Source: Sporocytophaga myxococcoides (lineage in GTDB: Bacteria > Bacteroidota > Bacteroidia > Cytophagales > Cytophagaceae). Taken from it: a DNA stretch of 64,000 nt. The translations under genes were made by a program, and so were the position numbers. Shown one piece after another: positions 15,531 to 25,677 of the stretch. Each line of letters opens with the position of its first letter. Position 1 is the stretch's first letter. The stretch covers positions 310,001 to 374,000 of the forward strand of contig NZ_BBLT01000002.1 of assembly GCF_000775915.1 (NCBI RefSeq). Reading direction: 5' to 3'. The notes under the pieces were generated by a model, which saw only the letters and a list, made by a program, of their open reading frames with translations, was not told where the DNA came from and ran no database searches.

Positions 15531-17996
15531 ATGAAAATTTTAAAGTTTGGCGGGACTTCAGTTGGAACTGCAGATAGTATCAGAAAGGTAGTAGATATTC
15601 TACTTTCTTATAAAAAAAAGAAGCAGGAATTTTCGGTAGTTTTTTCAGCAATGTCGGGAATTACCAATCAGCTGATTGAAGTAAGCAAAAAAGCTGCTGA
15701 AAGTAATGAAGACTATCATGCAATTCTTAAATCCATTGAGAATAAGCATATCAATGCTGTAAAATCGCTTATAGATATAAAAGTGCAGAGCAAAGTGGTG
15801 GCTCATATTAAAATGCTTATCAACGAGCTTGAAGACTTGCTGCACGGCGTATTTCTTCTTAAAGAACTTTCTCCGAGAACAACAGATCTTGTAGTAAGCT
15901 TTGGAGAGAGAATGTCAACCTACATTGTTTCTGAATTTATGAAACAATCTGGTCTTGATACTGAGTTCTGCGATGCTCGTAAGCTGATCGTTACAGATCA
16001 TAGTTTTGGTGCTGCAATTATTGACTTCAAAGCAACAGATAAAAATATAAAAGAACATTTTAAGGCTACCAAAAAAATCCAGGCCATTACAGGTTTTATC
16101 AGTTCTACTGTAAAAGGTGAAACTACTACTTTAGGTCGCGGAGGTTCTGATTATACAGCTTCTGTATTGGGTGCAGCTTTGGGAGCAGAGGAAATAGAGA
16201 TTTGGACGGATGTAGATGGGGTGATGACTGCAGATCCTAAGAAAGTTAAAGGAGCATTTACCTTGCCAGCCATCTCTTATGTGGAAGCAATGGAAATGTC
16301 TCATTTTGGTGCTAAAGTTATTTACCCTCCAACATTACAGCCTGCATTTAATAAAAAAATTCCTATCTGGATCAAAAATACTTTCAATCCGGAGTTTGAA
16401 GGGACCTACATCAGTGCCAAAACCAAAGCCAATGATTTTCTGATTAAAGGGATCAGTTCAATCCGTGAGATCGCATTGATCAGCCTTCAAGGGAGCGGTA
16501 TGATGGGCGTTCCGGGAGTTTCTGCGCGTCTGTTTGGCTCATTAGCGAAGAAGAAAATTAATGTCATATTGATTACACAGGCATCTTCTGAATATTCTAT
16601 TTGTTTTGCAGTAGAACCTAAGGAGGCGGAATATGCAGCAGAGCTGATCAATGAAGAATTTGCCAACGAAATTCAGGCAAAGAAAATTGACAATGCGATT
16701 GTAGAATATGATTTGTCTATCGTTGCTATTATTGGTGAAAACATGAGAAATACTCCAGGCATAGCTGGAAAATTCTTTGCTTCACTAGGTAAAAACGGTG
16801 TTAATATTCGTGCTATTGCTCAGGGATCTTCTGAATTAAACCTTTCAGTAGTAATAGGGGAGCATGATTTATCCAAAGCATTAAACTCTCTGCACGAATC
16901 ATTCTTCCTGTCTGATATTCGTACGTTGAATGTATTTGTAGTAGGTTTGGGACTTATAGGAAGTACCCTTTTGAAACAGATACAAAAGCAGTCTTCACAA
17001 TTGCTTAAAGAAAGACTTCTGAAGATTAATATCATTGGTATTGCTAACAGCAAAAAAATGCTTTTGGATGAAAATGGAATAAATCTGAAAGACTGGAATG
17101 GAAAGCTTGAGAAAGACGGAGAAAAGATGAAGATGTCTGTTTTTGTTGAGAAAATGAAAAGTCTGAACCTTCAGAATTCTGTATTCGTGGACTCTACTTC
17201 AAGTAAAGATGTTGTTGAGCATTATGAAGACATTCTCAATACAAGCATTTCTATCGTAACTCCTAATAAGCTGGCAAACTCAGGATTATATAAGGATTAT
17301 CAAAAGATTCAGTCTGCAGCCTTCAAGCATGGGGTGAAATTCCTTTATGAAACGAACGTAGGGGCAGGACTGCCGGTTATCAATACGCTTAAGGATCTTA
17401 AATACAGCGGAGATAAAATATTGAAAATTGAAGGTATTCTTTCAGGTACCCTTTCATTTATCTTTAATACATTCAAGGAAGGAACAAAATTCAGTGAGGT
17501 AGTTAAGGAAGCTAAGGAAAAAGGATATACAGAGCCGGATCCAAGGGATGATCTTAACGGAATGGACGTTGCAAGAAAGATACTGATATTGGCAAGGGAA
17601 GCAAATTACACTCTGGAAATTGGTGATGTAAACGTGGAGAATATTCTTCCAGAGCCTTGCAGAAAGGCTAAAACAATTGAAGATTTCTTTGTTCAGCTTG
17701 AGAAAAACAATGATGTTTTCTCAGCAAGAAGAGATGAGGCAGCGAAGAAAGGTAACGTGCTTAGATTTATTGCAACCCTTGAAAATGGCAAAGCAAGAGT
17801 AAGTCTTGAAGCTGTTGGTCCTGCTCATCCTTTTTACTCTTTGAGCGGAAGCGATAACATGATTGCTTTCACGACGGAACGGTATAAGGACAGACCTTTG
17901 GTTATAAAAGGTCCGGGCGCAGGTGCAGAAGTTACTGCTGCGGGCGTTTTTGCTGAAATTATCAGCATAAGCAATTATTTGAAAAGTTTTATCTAG
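15531..17996 (+). CDS. thrA: Bifunctional aspartokinase / homoserine dehydrogenase
   Basis: Fusion of 821 residues. The N-terminal aspartokinase (about 1-300) starts with KFGGTSVG and has SFGERMST and TTLGRGGSDYTA. Two ACT regulatory domains follow (about 315-455; MMGVPGVSARLFG and TPGIAGKFFASLGKNGVNIRAIAQGSS as shorter blocks). The C-terminal homoserine dehydrogenase (about 465-820) has VFVVGLGLIGSTLLKQ, TPNKLANSG, GAGLPVINTLKDL and EGILSGTLSFI. It catalyses the first and third steps from aspartate to threonine and is probably feedback-controlled through the ACT domains. It leads thrABC; thrB starts one base after its stop. I saw no Thr-rich leader peptide upstream. Confidence 0.95.
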   Translation: MKILKFGGTSVGTADSIRKVVDILLSYKKKKQEFSVVFSAMSGITNQLIEVSKKAAESNEDYHAILKSIENKHINAVKSLIDIKVQSKVVAHIKMLINELEDLLHGVFLLKELSPRTTDLVVSFGERMSTYIVSEFMKQSGLDTEFCDARKLIVTDHSFGAAIIDFKATDKNIKEHFKATKKIQAITGFISSTVKGETTTLGRGGSDYTASVLGAALGAEEIEIWTDVDGVMTADPKKVKGAFTLPAISYVEAMEMSHFGAKVIYPPTLQPAFNKKIPIWIKNTFNPEFEGTYISAKTKANDFLIKGISSIREIALISLQGSGMMGVPGVSARLFGSLAKKKINVILITQASSEYSICFAVEPKEAEYAAELINEEFANEIQAKKIDNAIVEYDLSIVAIIGENMRNTPGIAGKFFASLGKNGVNIRAIAQGSSELNLSVVIGEHDLSKALNSLHESFFLSDIRTLNVFVVGLGLIGSTLLKQIQKQSSQLLKERLLKINIIGIANSKKMLLDENGINLKDWNGKLEKDGEKMKMSVFVEKMKSLNLQNSVFVDSTSSKDVVEHYEDILNTSISIVTPNKLANSGLYKDYQKIQSAAFKHGVKFLYETNVGAGLPVINTLKDLKYSGDKILKIEGILSGTLSFIFNTFKEGTKFSEVVKEAKEKGYTEPDPRDDLNGMDVARKILILAREANYTLEIGDVNVENILPEPCRKAKTIEDFFVQLEKNNDVFSARRDEAAKKGNVLRFIATLENGKARVSLEAVGPAHPFYSLSGSDNMIAFTTERYKDRPLVIKGPGAGAEVTAAGVFAEIISISNYLKSFI

Positions 17997-17997
17997 T

Positions 17998-18930
17998 ATG
18001 AAAGATAGTATAAAAGTGTTTGCCCCTGCTACTGTGGCAAATGTGGCTTGTGGGTTTGATGTGCTTGGCTTTGCGGTAGAGAACCCTGGTGATGAGGTAG
18101 TGCTTACTAAAAAATCTACACCTGGAGTAAAGATTACAACAATTACAGGTGATGAAGGAAGATTGACGAAAGATGCGGATAAAAATACCGTTGGCGTTGC
18201 TGTTTCTCGTTTTCTTAAGCATCTTCAGATTGATGCAGGTATTGATATTACACTGCATAAGAAGATGCCCTTAGGCAGTGGACTTGGTTCAAGTGCTGCC
18301 AGTGCTGTAGCCGGAGTATTTGCTGTAAATCAATTATTAGGTATGCCACTTAATCAGCAGGAATTGCTTCCATTCGCCATGGAAGGCGAGCGAATTGCAT
18401 GTGGTAGTGCTCATGCCGATAACGTAGCGCCATCATTACTGGGAGGATTCGTTTTGATCAGAAGTTATGATCCCCTGGATGTGATCAAAATTCCTACTCC
18501 TGCAAATTTATACTCTACTATTATTCACCCTCAGGTGGAAGTTCAGACGAAAGATGCCCGTGAAATATTGAAGAAGCAGATCCCTTTAAGAGATGCTGTC
18601 ACTCAATGGGGCAACGTAGGAGGATTAATCGCAGGACTTATGCTTTCTGATTATCAGTTAATCGGAAGATCCATGAAAGACGTGATCGTGGAACCGATAA
18701 GAGCAATTCTTATTCCTGGATTTGAAGACGTGAAACAAGCAGCTTTAAGTGCAGGTGCACTTGGCTGTGGAATATCAGGTTCAGGTCCATCAATATTTGC
18801 CCTTAGTACGTCTGAAGAAATCGCTCATAAAGTTGGCAGTGAGATGCAAAAAGTGCTGAACTCAATCCAAATAGGAAGCGAAGTTTATATTTCTAAAATC
18901 AATAATTCAGGTCCACAAATTCTGGACTAA
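17998..18930 (+). CDS. thrB: Homoserine kinase
   Basis: GHMP-family kinase of 310 residues that phosphorylates homoserine. PLGSGLGSSAASAVAG (about residues 90-105) is the ATP-binding GHMP signature, and GCGISGSGPSIFALS (about 260-274) the C-terminal motif. It starts right after the thrA stop and is followed after 15 bp by thrC, so the three genes form one operon. Length and motifs are normal. Confidence 0.95.
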   Translation: MKDSIKVFAPATVANVACGFDVLGFAVENPGDEVVLTKKSTPGVKITTITGDEGRLTKDADKNTVGVAVSRFLKHLQIDAGIDITLHKKMPLGSGLGSSAASAVAGVFAVNQLLGMPLNQQELLPFAMEGERIACGSAHADNVAPSLLGGFVLIRSYDPLDVIKIPTPANLYSTIIHPQVEVQTKDAREILKKQIPLRDAVTQWGNVGGLIAGLMLSDYQLIGRSMKDVIVEPIRAILIPGFEDVKQAALSAGALGCGISGSGPSIFALSTSEEIAHKVGSEMQKVLNSIQIGSEVYISKINNSGPQILD

Positions 18931-18945
18931 AATTGTCATTATAAA

Positions 18946-20250
18946 ATGAGATTATACAGTACCAATCGTTCTGCAGCGGAAGTATCTTTTAAAGAAGCTG
19001 TATTTAAAGGTTTGCCGGATGATAACGGTCTATTTATGCCCGTATCTATTCCTCAGTTACCATCTGCCTTTTTTGAAACTATTGATAAGCTTTCTTTTCA
19101 GGAAATTGCTTTTCAGGTTACCAAAACATTAATAGGAGATGAAATTCCTGATGCAGATCTGAAAAAGATCATTGACGATGTACTTTCTTTTGATGCTCCA
19201 CTGGTAAAAGTCGAGGATAATATTTCAGTTCTTGAATTATTCCATGGACCTTCTCTTGCATTCAAGGATTTTGGAGCAAGATTCATGGCTAAGATCATGT
19301 CGTATTTCCTTCAAAAGGAAAAAAAGGAAATTCATATACTTGTAGCGACTTCCGGAGATACAGGCAGTGCCGTAGCACAAGGATTTCTTGGTATGCCGGG
19401 AATCAAAGTCACTATTCTATATCCTAGCGGAAAAGTAAGCGATATTCAGGAAAAGCAATTAACCACTTTAGGTCAGAATATAACAGCGCTTGAGGTTAAT
19501 GGTACATTTGATGATTGTCAAAGACTGGTTAAAGAAGCTTTTCTGGATAAAGAACTCAATAACAAAATAAATCTCTCTTCTGCTAATAGTATAAATATCA
19601 GCAGACTGATTCCTCAGTCATTCTATTATTTTTATGCATATTCAAAACTGAAGTCATTAGGGCTGCCAGTCGTCTTCTCAACACCAAGTGGAAACTTTGG
19701 AAATCTTTGCGGAGGGCTTATCGCAAAAAGAATGGGCTTACCTATTCATAAATTTGTCGCTTCTACAAATGCCAATGATGTAGTCCCTGAATTTCTTGAA
19801 ACAGGTATTTTTAATCCTCGTCCTTCAGTAGCTACAATCTCAAATGCAATGGACGTTGGAAATCCCAGCAACTATGCGAGACTTGTAGAGCTTTACGGAA
19901 AGGATCTTGAGGCAATTAAGAAAGATATTTTCGGAACAAGATATAATGATGAGGAAACTGCTCAAGCAATAGAGAAAGTTTATAAGGCTGGAGGCTATAT
20001 TATGGATCCTCACGGTGCTGTTGCTTATCTGGGTTTAAAAGAGTATGCGAAAACAACAGGCGAAAAATTTTCAGGCGTATTTCTGGCTACGGCGCACCCA
20101 AGCAAATTTATAGAAGTTGTTGAAGAGATTATCAATAAGAAAATAGAACTTCCTGAGCGTCTTCAGACTGTTGTCAACAAGAAAAAAGAAGCTTTTCCAT
20201 TAACTTCTGACTTCTCTGATCTAAAATCTTATTTACTTAAATCAATGTAA
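18946..20250 (+). CDS. thrC: Threonine synthase
   Basis: PLP enzyme of 434 residues converting O-phosphohomoserine to threonine. HGPSLAFKDFGARFM (about 99-113) contains the PLP-binding Lys. ATSGDTGSAVAQGFLG (about 128-143) and the SGNFGNLCGGL block bind the phosphate. Last gene of thrABC, ended by the strong terminator at 20281. The N-terminal MRLYSTNRSAAEVSFKEAV is typical of the long-type enzyme of this phylum. Confidence 0.95.
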   Translation: MRLYSTNRSAAEVSFKEAVFKGLPDDNGLFMPVSIPQLPSAFFETIDKLSFQEIAFQVTKTLIGDEIPDADLKKIIDDVLSFDAPLVKVEDNISVLELFHGPSLAFKDFGARFMAKIMSYFLQKEKKEIHILVATSGDTGSAVAQGFLGMPGIKVTILYPSGKVSDIQEKQLTTLGQNITALEVNGTFDDCQRLVKEAFLDKELNNKINLSSANSINISRLIPQSFYYFYAYSKLKSLGLPVVFSTPSGNFGNLCGGLIAKRMGLPIHKFVASTNANDVVPEFLETGIFNPRPSVATISNAMDVGNPSNYARLVELYGKDLEAIKKDIFGTRYNDEETAQAIEKVYKAGGYIMDPHGAVAYLGLKEYAKTTGEKFSGVFLATAHPSKFIEVVEEIINKKIELPERLQTVVNKKKEAFPLTSDFSDLKSYLLKSM

Positions 20251-20280
20251 TTTTTACAGGGATTTAACATGTTTTGCTAT

Positions 20281-20318
20281 GAAGGGCAGGTTTTAATTAA
20301 AACCTGCCCTTCTTTTTT
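20281..20318 (+). terminator. thrABC terminator
   Basis: A perfect 16-base inverted repeat, GAAGGGCAGGTTTTAA with TTAAAACCTGCCCTTC, followed by six T. The strongest hairpin in this part of the window. Confidence 0.92.
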
Positions 20319-20510
20319 AAATCTATATTCAGTCTCAGTGCTTTTAATTGAATTTTAATTTTTGTCTCGTTGTTCTTTATTCAGCACAGGAATAAAAAGA
20401 ATATATAAGCTTTAAAAGCCTAATTGTTACTCTTTCAGATATTTAAACTCTTGTAGTAGTCTTTTTATACCCTGTTATAGGATATTTCCATTATCTAAAT
20501 TTGTTAATAA

Positions 20511-20891
20511 GTGAGCGGCGTTGTATTAAATATAAAATCAATTCGAAAGCAAAAGGGAATAAGTCAGGAGTATCTTGCCTATCAATTAGGTATTGACTAT
20601 TCAACTTATGGTAAAATTGAACGCGGAGCGATCTCTCTAACTGTAGATCGTCTGGAGAAAATAGCTTCTATTTTAGAAGTTACTGTTGAGGATATCTTTA
20701 AATGGAAAGCAGAATCTTCTGAAAAAGAAGATATTATGAAAGCTTTGTCAGACCAGAAAATTCTCAATGATCAATTAATTCAAGAGAATGAGCGTATGAA
20801 AAAAGAGGTTGATTTACTAAAACAGCAGCTTTCTGATAAAGAGAAAATTATCTTTTTGCTTGAAAATAAGCTAAATAAAGGAGAGGATTAA
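20511..20891 (+). CDS. XRE-family HTH regulator with C-terminal coiled coil
   Basis: A 126-residue protein. Residues 8-62 form a Cro/C1-type helix-turn-helix (IRKQKGISQEYLAYQLGIDYS, then YGKIERG and ISLTVDRLEKIASILEV, as shorter pieces). Residues 75-125 are a Lys/Glu/Leu-rich coiled coil that probably drives dimerisation. The start is a GTG directly after an in-frame stop; no ATG lies near. Small XRE-coiled-coil proteins like this are widespread in Cytophagales; targets are unknown. It is monocistronic as far as can be seen, between thrC and the cold-shock gene. Confidence 0.8.
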   Translation: MSGVVLNIKSIRKQKGISQEYLAYQLGIDYSTYGKIERGAISLTVDRLEKIASILEVTVEDIFKWKAESSEKEDIMKALSDQKILNDQLIQENERMKKEVDLLKQQLSDKEKIIFLLENKLNKGED

Positions 20892-20997
20892 CCAGAAGTC
20901 TCTCCTTTTAAAAAAAAATTTTGATGTAATTTTTTTGCCATTTTGTAGGCATATATTAAATATTTTTTTAACTTTAGGGAAATTAATTACTTATTTT

Positions 20998-21189
20998 ATG
21001 AATACAGGTACAATCAAATTCTTCAATGAGAGCAAAGGTTATGGTTTCATTAAAGATGAAAGTTCAAACCAGGAAATTTTTGTTCATGTGACAGGTCTTG
21101 AAGACAAAGTAAAGCAAAATGATAAAGTTGCTTTCAAAGTGGTTGATGGCAAAAAAGGCCTTAGCGCGGTGAATGTAAAGAAAATATAA
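20998..21189 (+). CDS. Cold-shock domain protein
   Basis: A 63-residue CspA-type OB-fold protein. GTIKFFNESKGYGFIKDE is the RNP1-containing signature and EIFVHVTGL the RNP2 block. It binds single-stranded RNA/DNA and acts as an RNA chaperone. The frame opens at 20935, but the ATG at 20998 gives the canonical MNTGTIKFFN start. The long AT-rich stretch before it is likely 5' UTR and promoter. A terminator follows at 21220. Confidence 0.93.
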   Translation: MNTGTIKFFNESKGYGFIKDESSNQEIFVHVTGLEDKVKQNDKVAFKVVDGKKGLSAVNVKKI

Positions 21190-21219
21190 ATTATTTTATT
21201 TACAGAGGCAAAAGAACTT

Positions 21220-21250
21220 AACCCGTGGTAACGCGGGTTTTTTATTTTTT
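21220..21250 (+). terminator. Terminator of the cold-shock gene
   Basis: AACCCG pairs with CGGGTT around a short loop, followed by TTTTATTTTTT. Confidence 0.75.
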
Positions 21251-21393
21251 AGGCGGCCTTTCTTAAAGCTCTCGGTTTCAATTCATAAATTCAATTTTTA
21301 CAATTATTTTCCGGTAGGTTACAATTTCTATTGAAATAGTATATACAATCTGGTATTTTGCCTGGATTCTATATATTAAAACCAATTTAGGAA

Positions 21394-24375
21394 ATGAAAA
21401 AACCTTTATTAGTATTACTAATTTCAATATCACTTTTAGCAGTAGACTTCCGTGCAATGGCACAAGGATTTGCTACTCAGGATTATAAAAAAGCTCTGTG
21501 GATGACAACCAGAATGTATGGGGGGCAAAGATCCGGTGAAAACAATTGGTTAATTTCCGGGCATTTACCGGCAGGGGTTCCTGAGGCCTTGAGAGGTAAA
21601 TCTTTTATCAACGATAAGGACACAGATGGCTACGATCTTTCGGGTGGCTGGCATGATTGCGGAGACCATGTAAAGTACGGCCAGACAGAGTTTTATTCGG
21701 CCTACATGCTTCTTAAGGCGTATGCAGAGTTTCCCGCAGGATATGATGATTATTATTCATATGAATATAAAGGGTACAAAGCATCCGGAGACTGGAGCTG
21801 GGAAGGCAAAAAGCATGATCCTAATGGAATCCCTGACATTCTTGATGAGGTAAAACATGCCACTGATTATTTTATAAAGTGTACAAGAAGCGCCACTACT
21901 TTTTATTATCAGGTAGGGAATAGTAATTATGACCATAACAAATGGGTAACATCTGTTAAGATGCAAACGCTGGCAGTTGGAGATGGTGGAAATCCAAGAC
22001 CTGTATACAAAAACCCTAATGATGCATCTATGCCATCTTTCTGTGGCGCGACATTAGCTTTAATGTCGAGAATGTACAGACCTTTTGATCCTGCTTATGC
22101 AGACTTATGTTTACAACACGCCTTATACGCTTATAGTTACGCTAAAGCGCATCCCGGAACAGTGGGGGCATTTGAGGGGGGATTTTATGGTGCAAACAAG
22201 AACTGGAAAGATGATTACGCAACAATGTGTGCTGAATTGTTCTGGGCTACCAATACAACGAGTTATAAAGATGAAGCTCTAAAATTCACTATTCATAAAG
22301 ATAATGCCGGAGCTTATGATATTACCGGAAATAATTTTGGTTTTGATTATGAAAACAATGGTGAAATCGCAATCTATAACCTGGCTTTGTTAGAGAAATC
22401 TGGTGCAAAATCTACCTTTAATACTATTATAAATGATCTTTATTTGGCTAAGACACAGGCGGATGGGCAATTTACTCAGGGGAATTTGTCCTGGGGTGTA
22501 TTGCGTTATAATGCAAATGCGGCTTTACTAGTTGCCCTTTGGCAAAAGCTCAACGGCACTGATGCTACCCCTCATAAATTTATTTATGACAACATAGATT
22601 ATCTTCTTGGTAAAAATTCTTCAAACTATTCATTTGTTGTTGGTTTCGGAGCTAATTCTCCAAAGCATCCTCATCATAGAAATGTTTTCCTGAATGATGA
22701 AAATCCTGCTGATGGAGGACCTAAAATGGCAATGGTAATTCCTACCAAAAATCAACAAGTGGGATTATTGGTTGGGGGCTCAAGATCTCCATCTTCTTAT
22801 GTTGATCACATTGATCAATATAAATATTCCGAAAGTGGTATTGATTACAATGCCTGCCTTGTAGGCGTCCTTGGGTTTATCAACTCCAAACTTGCCCCTG
22901 TGAATACTGCAAAATTTGGTAAAACAACTCCTGATCTTGGATCCAACGGATCGATCTGTGGCAAAACAAGTCATTTGCTTCATTCAAAAGTGGCAATAGA
23001 CAACGTTAAAACATTTACTTGGTTCAAAGATGGAGTTATGATCTCTCCGGCATCAACAACTAAAAACACTCTGACAATTACTGAGGCCGGGGTTTACAAG
23101 TGCAGACTTGATTCTCTTACTTCGTGGTTTACCGAAGCAAGTGTCGAAATTTTTGGAGTATTACCAGCAGTTAATCTTGGCCCTGATCAGGAACTATGCA
23201 GCCAGACTTCAATAACACTGGATCTAGGCGTTTCCGGCACAGGTTTCACATATAGCTGGACAAAAGATGGCAAGGCAATCAGTGGTGCTACAGCTCAAAG
23301 ATTCATCGCAAGAGAGGCTGGAACGTATGTGGGAACAGTAAGTGCAACAGGATGTCCTTCAAAATCCGATAATATTGTAATCACATCAAAACTATTGAGC
23401 GTTGTAAATGATACGATTTGTGAGGCTGGAAGGGCTAATCTGAAAGTAAATGCAACAACTGGTGTTTATGAGTGGTATGCAGATGCAACAGGAGGAAGCT
23501 CACTTGCGACAGGTTTAAAATATAGTCCTAGTATCACTTCTTCAAAAACCTATTATGTTCAGGATGGAAATTCAATTTCTGCAACTGCAGGACCTACTTC
23601 AGCGTCAAATGCCCTTGCCTCTCCTCAGAATGGAGGATCTATTGGAATAAGATTTACCGCATCAAGAGCATTTACCATAACTCAAATGAAAGTATTGCCT
23701 TTTATCTATTCCTGCAATAATGGAGATAAAGTAAAGGTAATGTTTGATCTGAAACAAAATGGTACTGTTCTAGGCACTTATTCATCAGGTGAAGTTGCTT
23801 GTACTGGCATTCAGAGTAATGCGCCATTCAACACTTATTATACTTTTAATTTTGATACACCTATTGAAATTCCGGGAGCCGGTTCCTATGAACTAATTCC
23901 TCCTTCCAATCTCCCAAGTGGTTATTCTCAAATTGTATGGTTTAAAAGCGGAGCAAATTTCTCAGCAATGGATGTTGCAGGTATAATAGATATAACAGAT
24001 GATACAAGAGATGATGAAGCAGCCTCTTTCCCTGGTGTTTTTGATATTAAAATTCAAGCTGGCAATGCTTGTGCAAGAACACCGGTTTATGCTGTGCTAG
24101 ACCCTCAAAGTGATAAGTGTCGTGTGGTTTCATCAATTGATGGCACTGCCTCTGGTAAACTAGTAATATTCCCAAATCCTTCTGCTTCTGAGTTTATAAT
24201 TGAAGCTCCTGAGAATTCAATGATTAGAGTTTATGATGAATTGGGAAGATTGGCATTCGAATCAAACTCAGGTGGAAAAACTGCATTTGGAGAACGCCTG
24301 ACACCAGGTTTCTATCACGTGATACTTTTCAAAGATGGAAAGCTTATTAATTCGGGAAATATCATAAAGCAATAA
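21394..24375 (+). CDS. GH9 family cellulase with Ig-like and C-terminal beta domains, T9SS sorting signal
   Basis: A 993-residue secreted enzyme. Signal peptide at residues 1-24 (cut near AMAQG). The GH9 catalytic domain spans about 26-505: GGWHDCGDHVKYGQ (catalytic Asp pair region), KHPHHRNVF (active-site His) and SESGIDYNACLVG (region of the acid Glu). Two Ig-like domains follow (about 510-680), then a beta-rich domain (about 725-900). The C-terminal 70 residues (VIFPNPSASEFII to the end) are a T9SS type A sorting domain. Predicted endo-beta-1,4-glucanase acting on cellulose outside the cell or on its surface. Single gene with its own terminator. There is no N-terminal Ig/CelD_N domain, so it is the short GH9 type. 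Confidence 0.92.
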   Translation: MKKPLLVLLISISLLAVDFRAMAQGFATQDYKKALWMTTRMYGGQRSGENNWLISGHLPAGVPEALRGKSFINDKDTDGYDLSGGWHDCGDHVKYGQTEFYSAYMLLKAYAEFPAGYDDYYSYEYKGYKASGDWSWEGKKHDPNGIPDILDEVKHATDYFIKCTRSATTFYYQVGNSNYDHNKWVTSVKMQTLAVGDGGNPRPVYKNPNDASMPSFCGATLALMSRMYRPFDPAYADLCLQHALYAYSYAKAHPGTVGAFEGGFYGANKNWKDDYATMCAELFWATNTTSYKDEALKFTIHKDNAGAYDITGNNFGFDYENNGEIAIYNLALLEKSGAKSTFNTIINDLYLAKTQADGQFTQGNLSWGVLRYNANAALLVALWQKLNGTDATPHKFIYDNIDYLLGKNSSNYSFVVGFGANSPKHPHHRNVFLNDENPADGGPKMAMVIPTKNQQVGLLVGGSRSPSSYVDHIDQYKYSESGIDYNACLVGVLGFINSKLAPVNTAKFGKTTPDLGSNGSICGKTSHLLHSKVAIDNVKTFTWFKDGVMISPASTTKNTLTITEAGVYKCRLDSLTSWFTEASVEIFGVLPAVNLGPDQELCSQTSITLDLGVSGTGFTYSWTKDGKAISGATAQRFIAREAGTYVGTVSATGCPSKSDNIVITSKLLSVVNDTICEAGRANLKVNATTGVYEWYADATGGSSLATGLKYSPSITSSKTYYVQDGNSISATAGPTSASNALASPQNGGSIGIRFTASRAFTITQMKVLPFIYSCNNGDKVKVMFDLKQNGTVLGTYSSGEVACTGIQSNAPFNTYYTFNFDTPIEIPGAGSYELIPPSNLPSGYSQIVWFKSGANFSAMDVAGIIDITDDTRDDEAASFPGVFDIKIQAGNACARTPVYAVLDPQSDKCRVVSSIDGTASGKLVIFPNPSASEFIIEAPENSMIRVYDELGRLAFESNSGGKTAFGERLTPGFYHVILFKDGKLINSGNIIKQ

Positions 24376-24398
24376 ATATTTAGTTCTTAATGCAAAAA

Positions 24399-24436
24399 GA
24401 GCCTTTGATTGATACCAATCAAAGGCTCTTTTTTTT
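24399..24436 (+). terminator. Terminator of the GH9 gene
   Basis: GAGCCTTTGATTG and CAATCAAAGGCTC form a perfect 13-bp stem with a 4-base loop, followed by eight T. Confidence 0.92.
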
Positions 24437-24669
24437 GTAAAAGCAAGAAAACGCCGGAAGGTGGTGCAAGCGTCTTGGCATATACCCAAATTGGTTAAGC
24501 GTTTCATTTTGGCAATTGTCTCATTTTGAGGGCTTGCTAATAGGTTGAAGGCCGACAATGGTTAAGTAGAGGGAGTTTAATTCGCTGTAAAATTAAATTG
24601 TCACCCAATGAATTATTTATAAATGTGGGGCGTTATATAAATGGTTGTTCGCAACCAAAGTTAAGGTTA

Positions 24670-25677
24670 TTAATTCGGGAAGGCTCGGGAAACCGGGTTT
24701 TCCTGTTTTTTTATTATATCAAATTCTTGTTTGAGGTCGAGTTCATTCATGCATTTAAAATGTCCCTTTGGGCACTGTTTATAGCCAATTTTTGAACAAG
24801 GCCGGCAGCTTAATTTATTCTTTTCAAGAATATGATATTTTGTTAGATAAGGAAACATCCCGAATTCTGGAACTGTATTTCCCCATATAGAATAAATCTC
24901 CTTTTTGAACGCAGATGCTATATGCATAAGTCCGGTATCGTGACTTATCACAAATTTTGACTGTTCAAGAAAAGAAGCGGATTGATTCAGAGAAAGTTGT
25001 CCGCTCAGATTAATAACCGGAAATGGCAAACCTTTACAGGCTTCCACAACCGAATCACCTGAAACTTTATCTTCCTTCCCTCCCAAAAGAACAATTGGCA
25101 TATCTTGCAAAGAGCATGCTTCAATAAGTTTTTGAAGGGGAAGTCTTTTCGTTGCATGTTGAGCACCTATGGCAAATGCAATATATTTATCCGGTTCCAA
25201 TCCAAAGTTCTGAGGGTTGACTTTGTCTTTGGATGGAATAAAATAATCAAGCCCTTTAGTATCATCGGTAATACCTAATTTTTTAACAGTAGCCATGTAC
25301 CTGTCAACAATATGCAGAGAGGGTAACGTATTCAACTTAAGATTTACCAGCAACCATTTCTTAAGGTTAAGCTTATCAAAAGTAAACGACTTTTTCCCCA
25401 GTCTCCATTTGATGATTGATGTGCGAAGATTGTTATGAAGATCGATGACATAATCATAGTCTTCTTTCTTAAGCTCGCTAATCAGGTTGTTTAGCGATTT
25501 ATCAAGATAAAATACCTTGTCAATATAGGGGTTATTCTCAAAAAGAATCCCGAATTGACTTTTGGTGCAGTAATGCACCTCTGCGCCGGAAAGCTGTTGC
25601 TTTAAATTTCTTACAACAGGGGTTGTAAGCACTATATCGCCTATGGATGAAAATCGTAAAACCAGTACTTTAGGCAT
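24670..25677 (-). CDS. GT9-family glycosyltransferase (heptosyltransferase-like)
   Basis: A 335-residue protein of the ADP-heptose:LPS heptosyltransferase family. VLRFSSIGDIVLTTPVVRNL at the N-terminus is the family start, YDYVIDLHNNLRT the central block, VISHDTGLMHIASAF (about 240-255) the donor-site D-T-G-x-x-H motif. It likely adds a sugar to LPS core or another surface glycan from the cytoplasmic face. Its start overlaps the end of the upstream PolX-like gene by 8 bp, so both are probably cotranscribed. The sugar is not deducible. Confidence 0.85.
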   Translation of the reverse strand: MPKVLVLRFSSIGDIVLTTPVVRNLKQQLSGAEVHYCTKSQFGILFENNPYIDKVFYLDKSLNNLISELKKEDYDYVIDLHNNLRTSIIKWRLGKKSFTFDKLNLKKWLLVNLKLNTLPSLHIVDRYMATVKKLGITDDTKGLDYFIPSKDKVNPQNFGLEPDKYIAFAIGAQHATKRLPLQKLIEACSLQDMPIVLLGGKEDKVSGDSVVEACKGLPFPVINLSGQLSLNQSASFLEQSKFVISHDTGLMHIASAFKKEIYSIWGNTVPEFGMFPYLTKYHILEKNKLSCRPCSKIGYKQCPKGHFKCMNELDLKQEFDIIKKQENPVSRAFPN

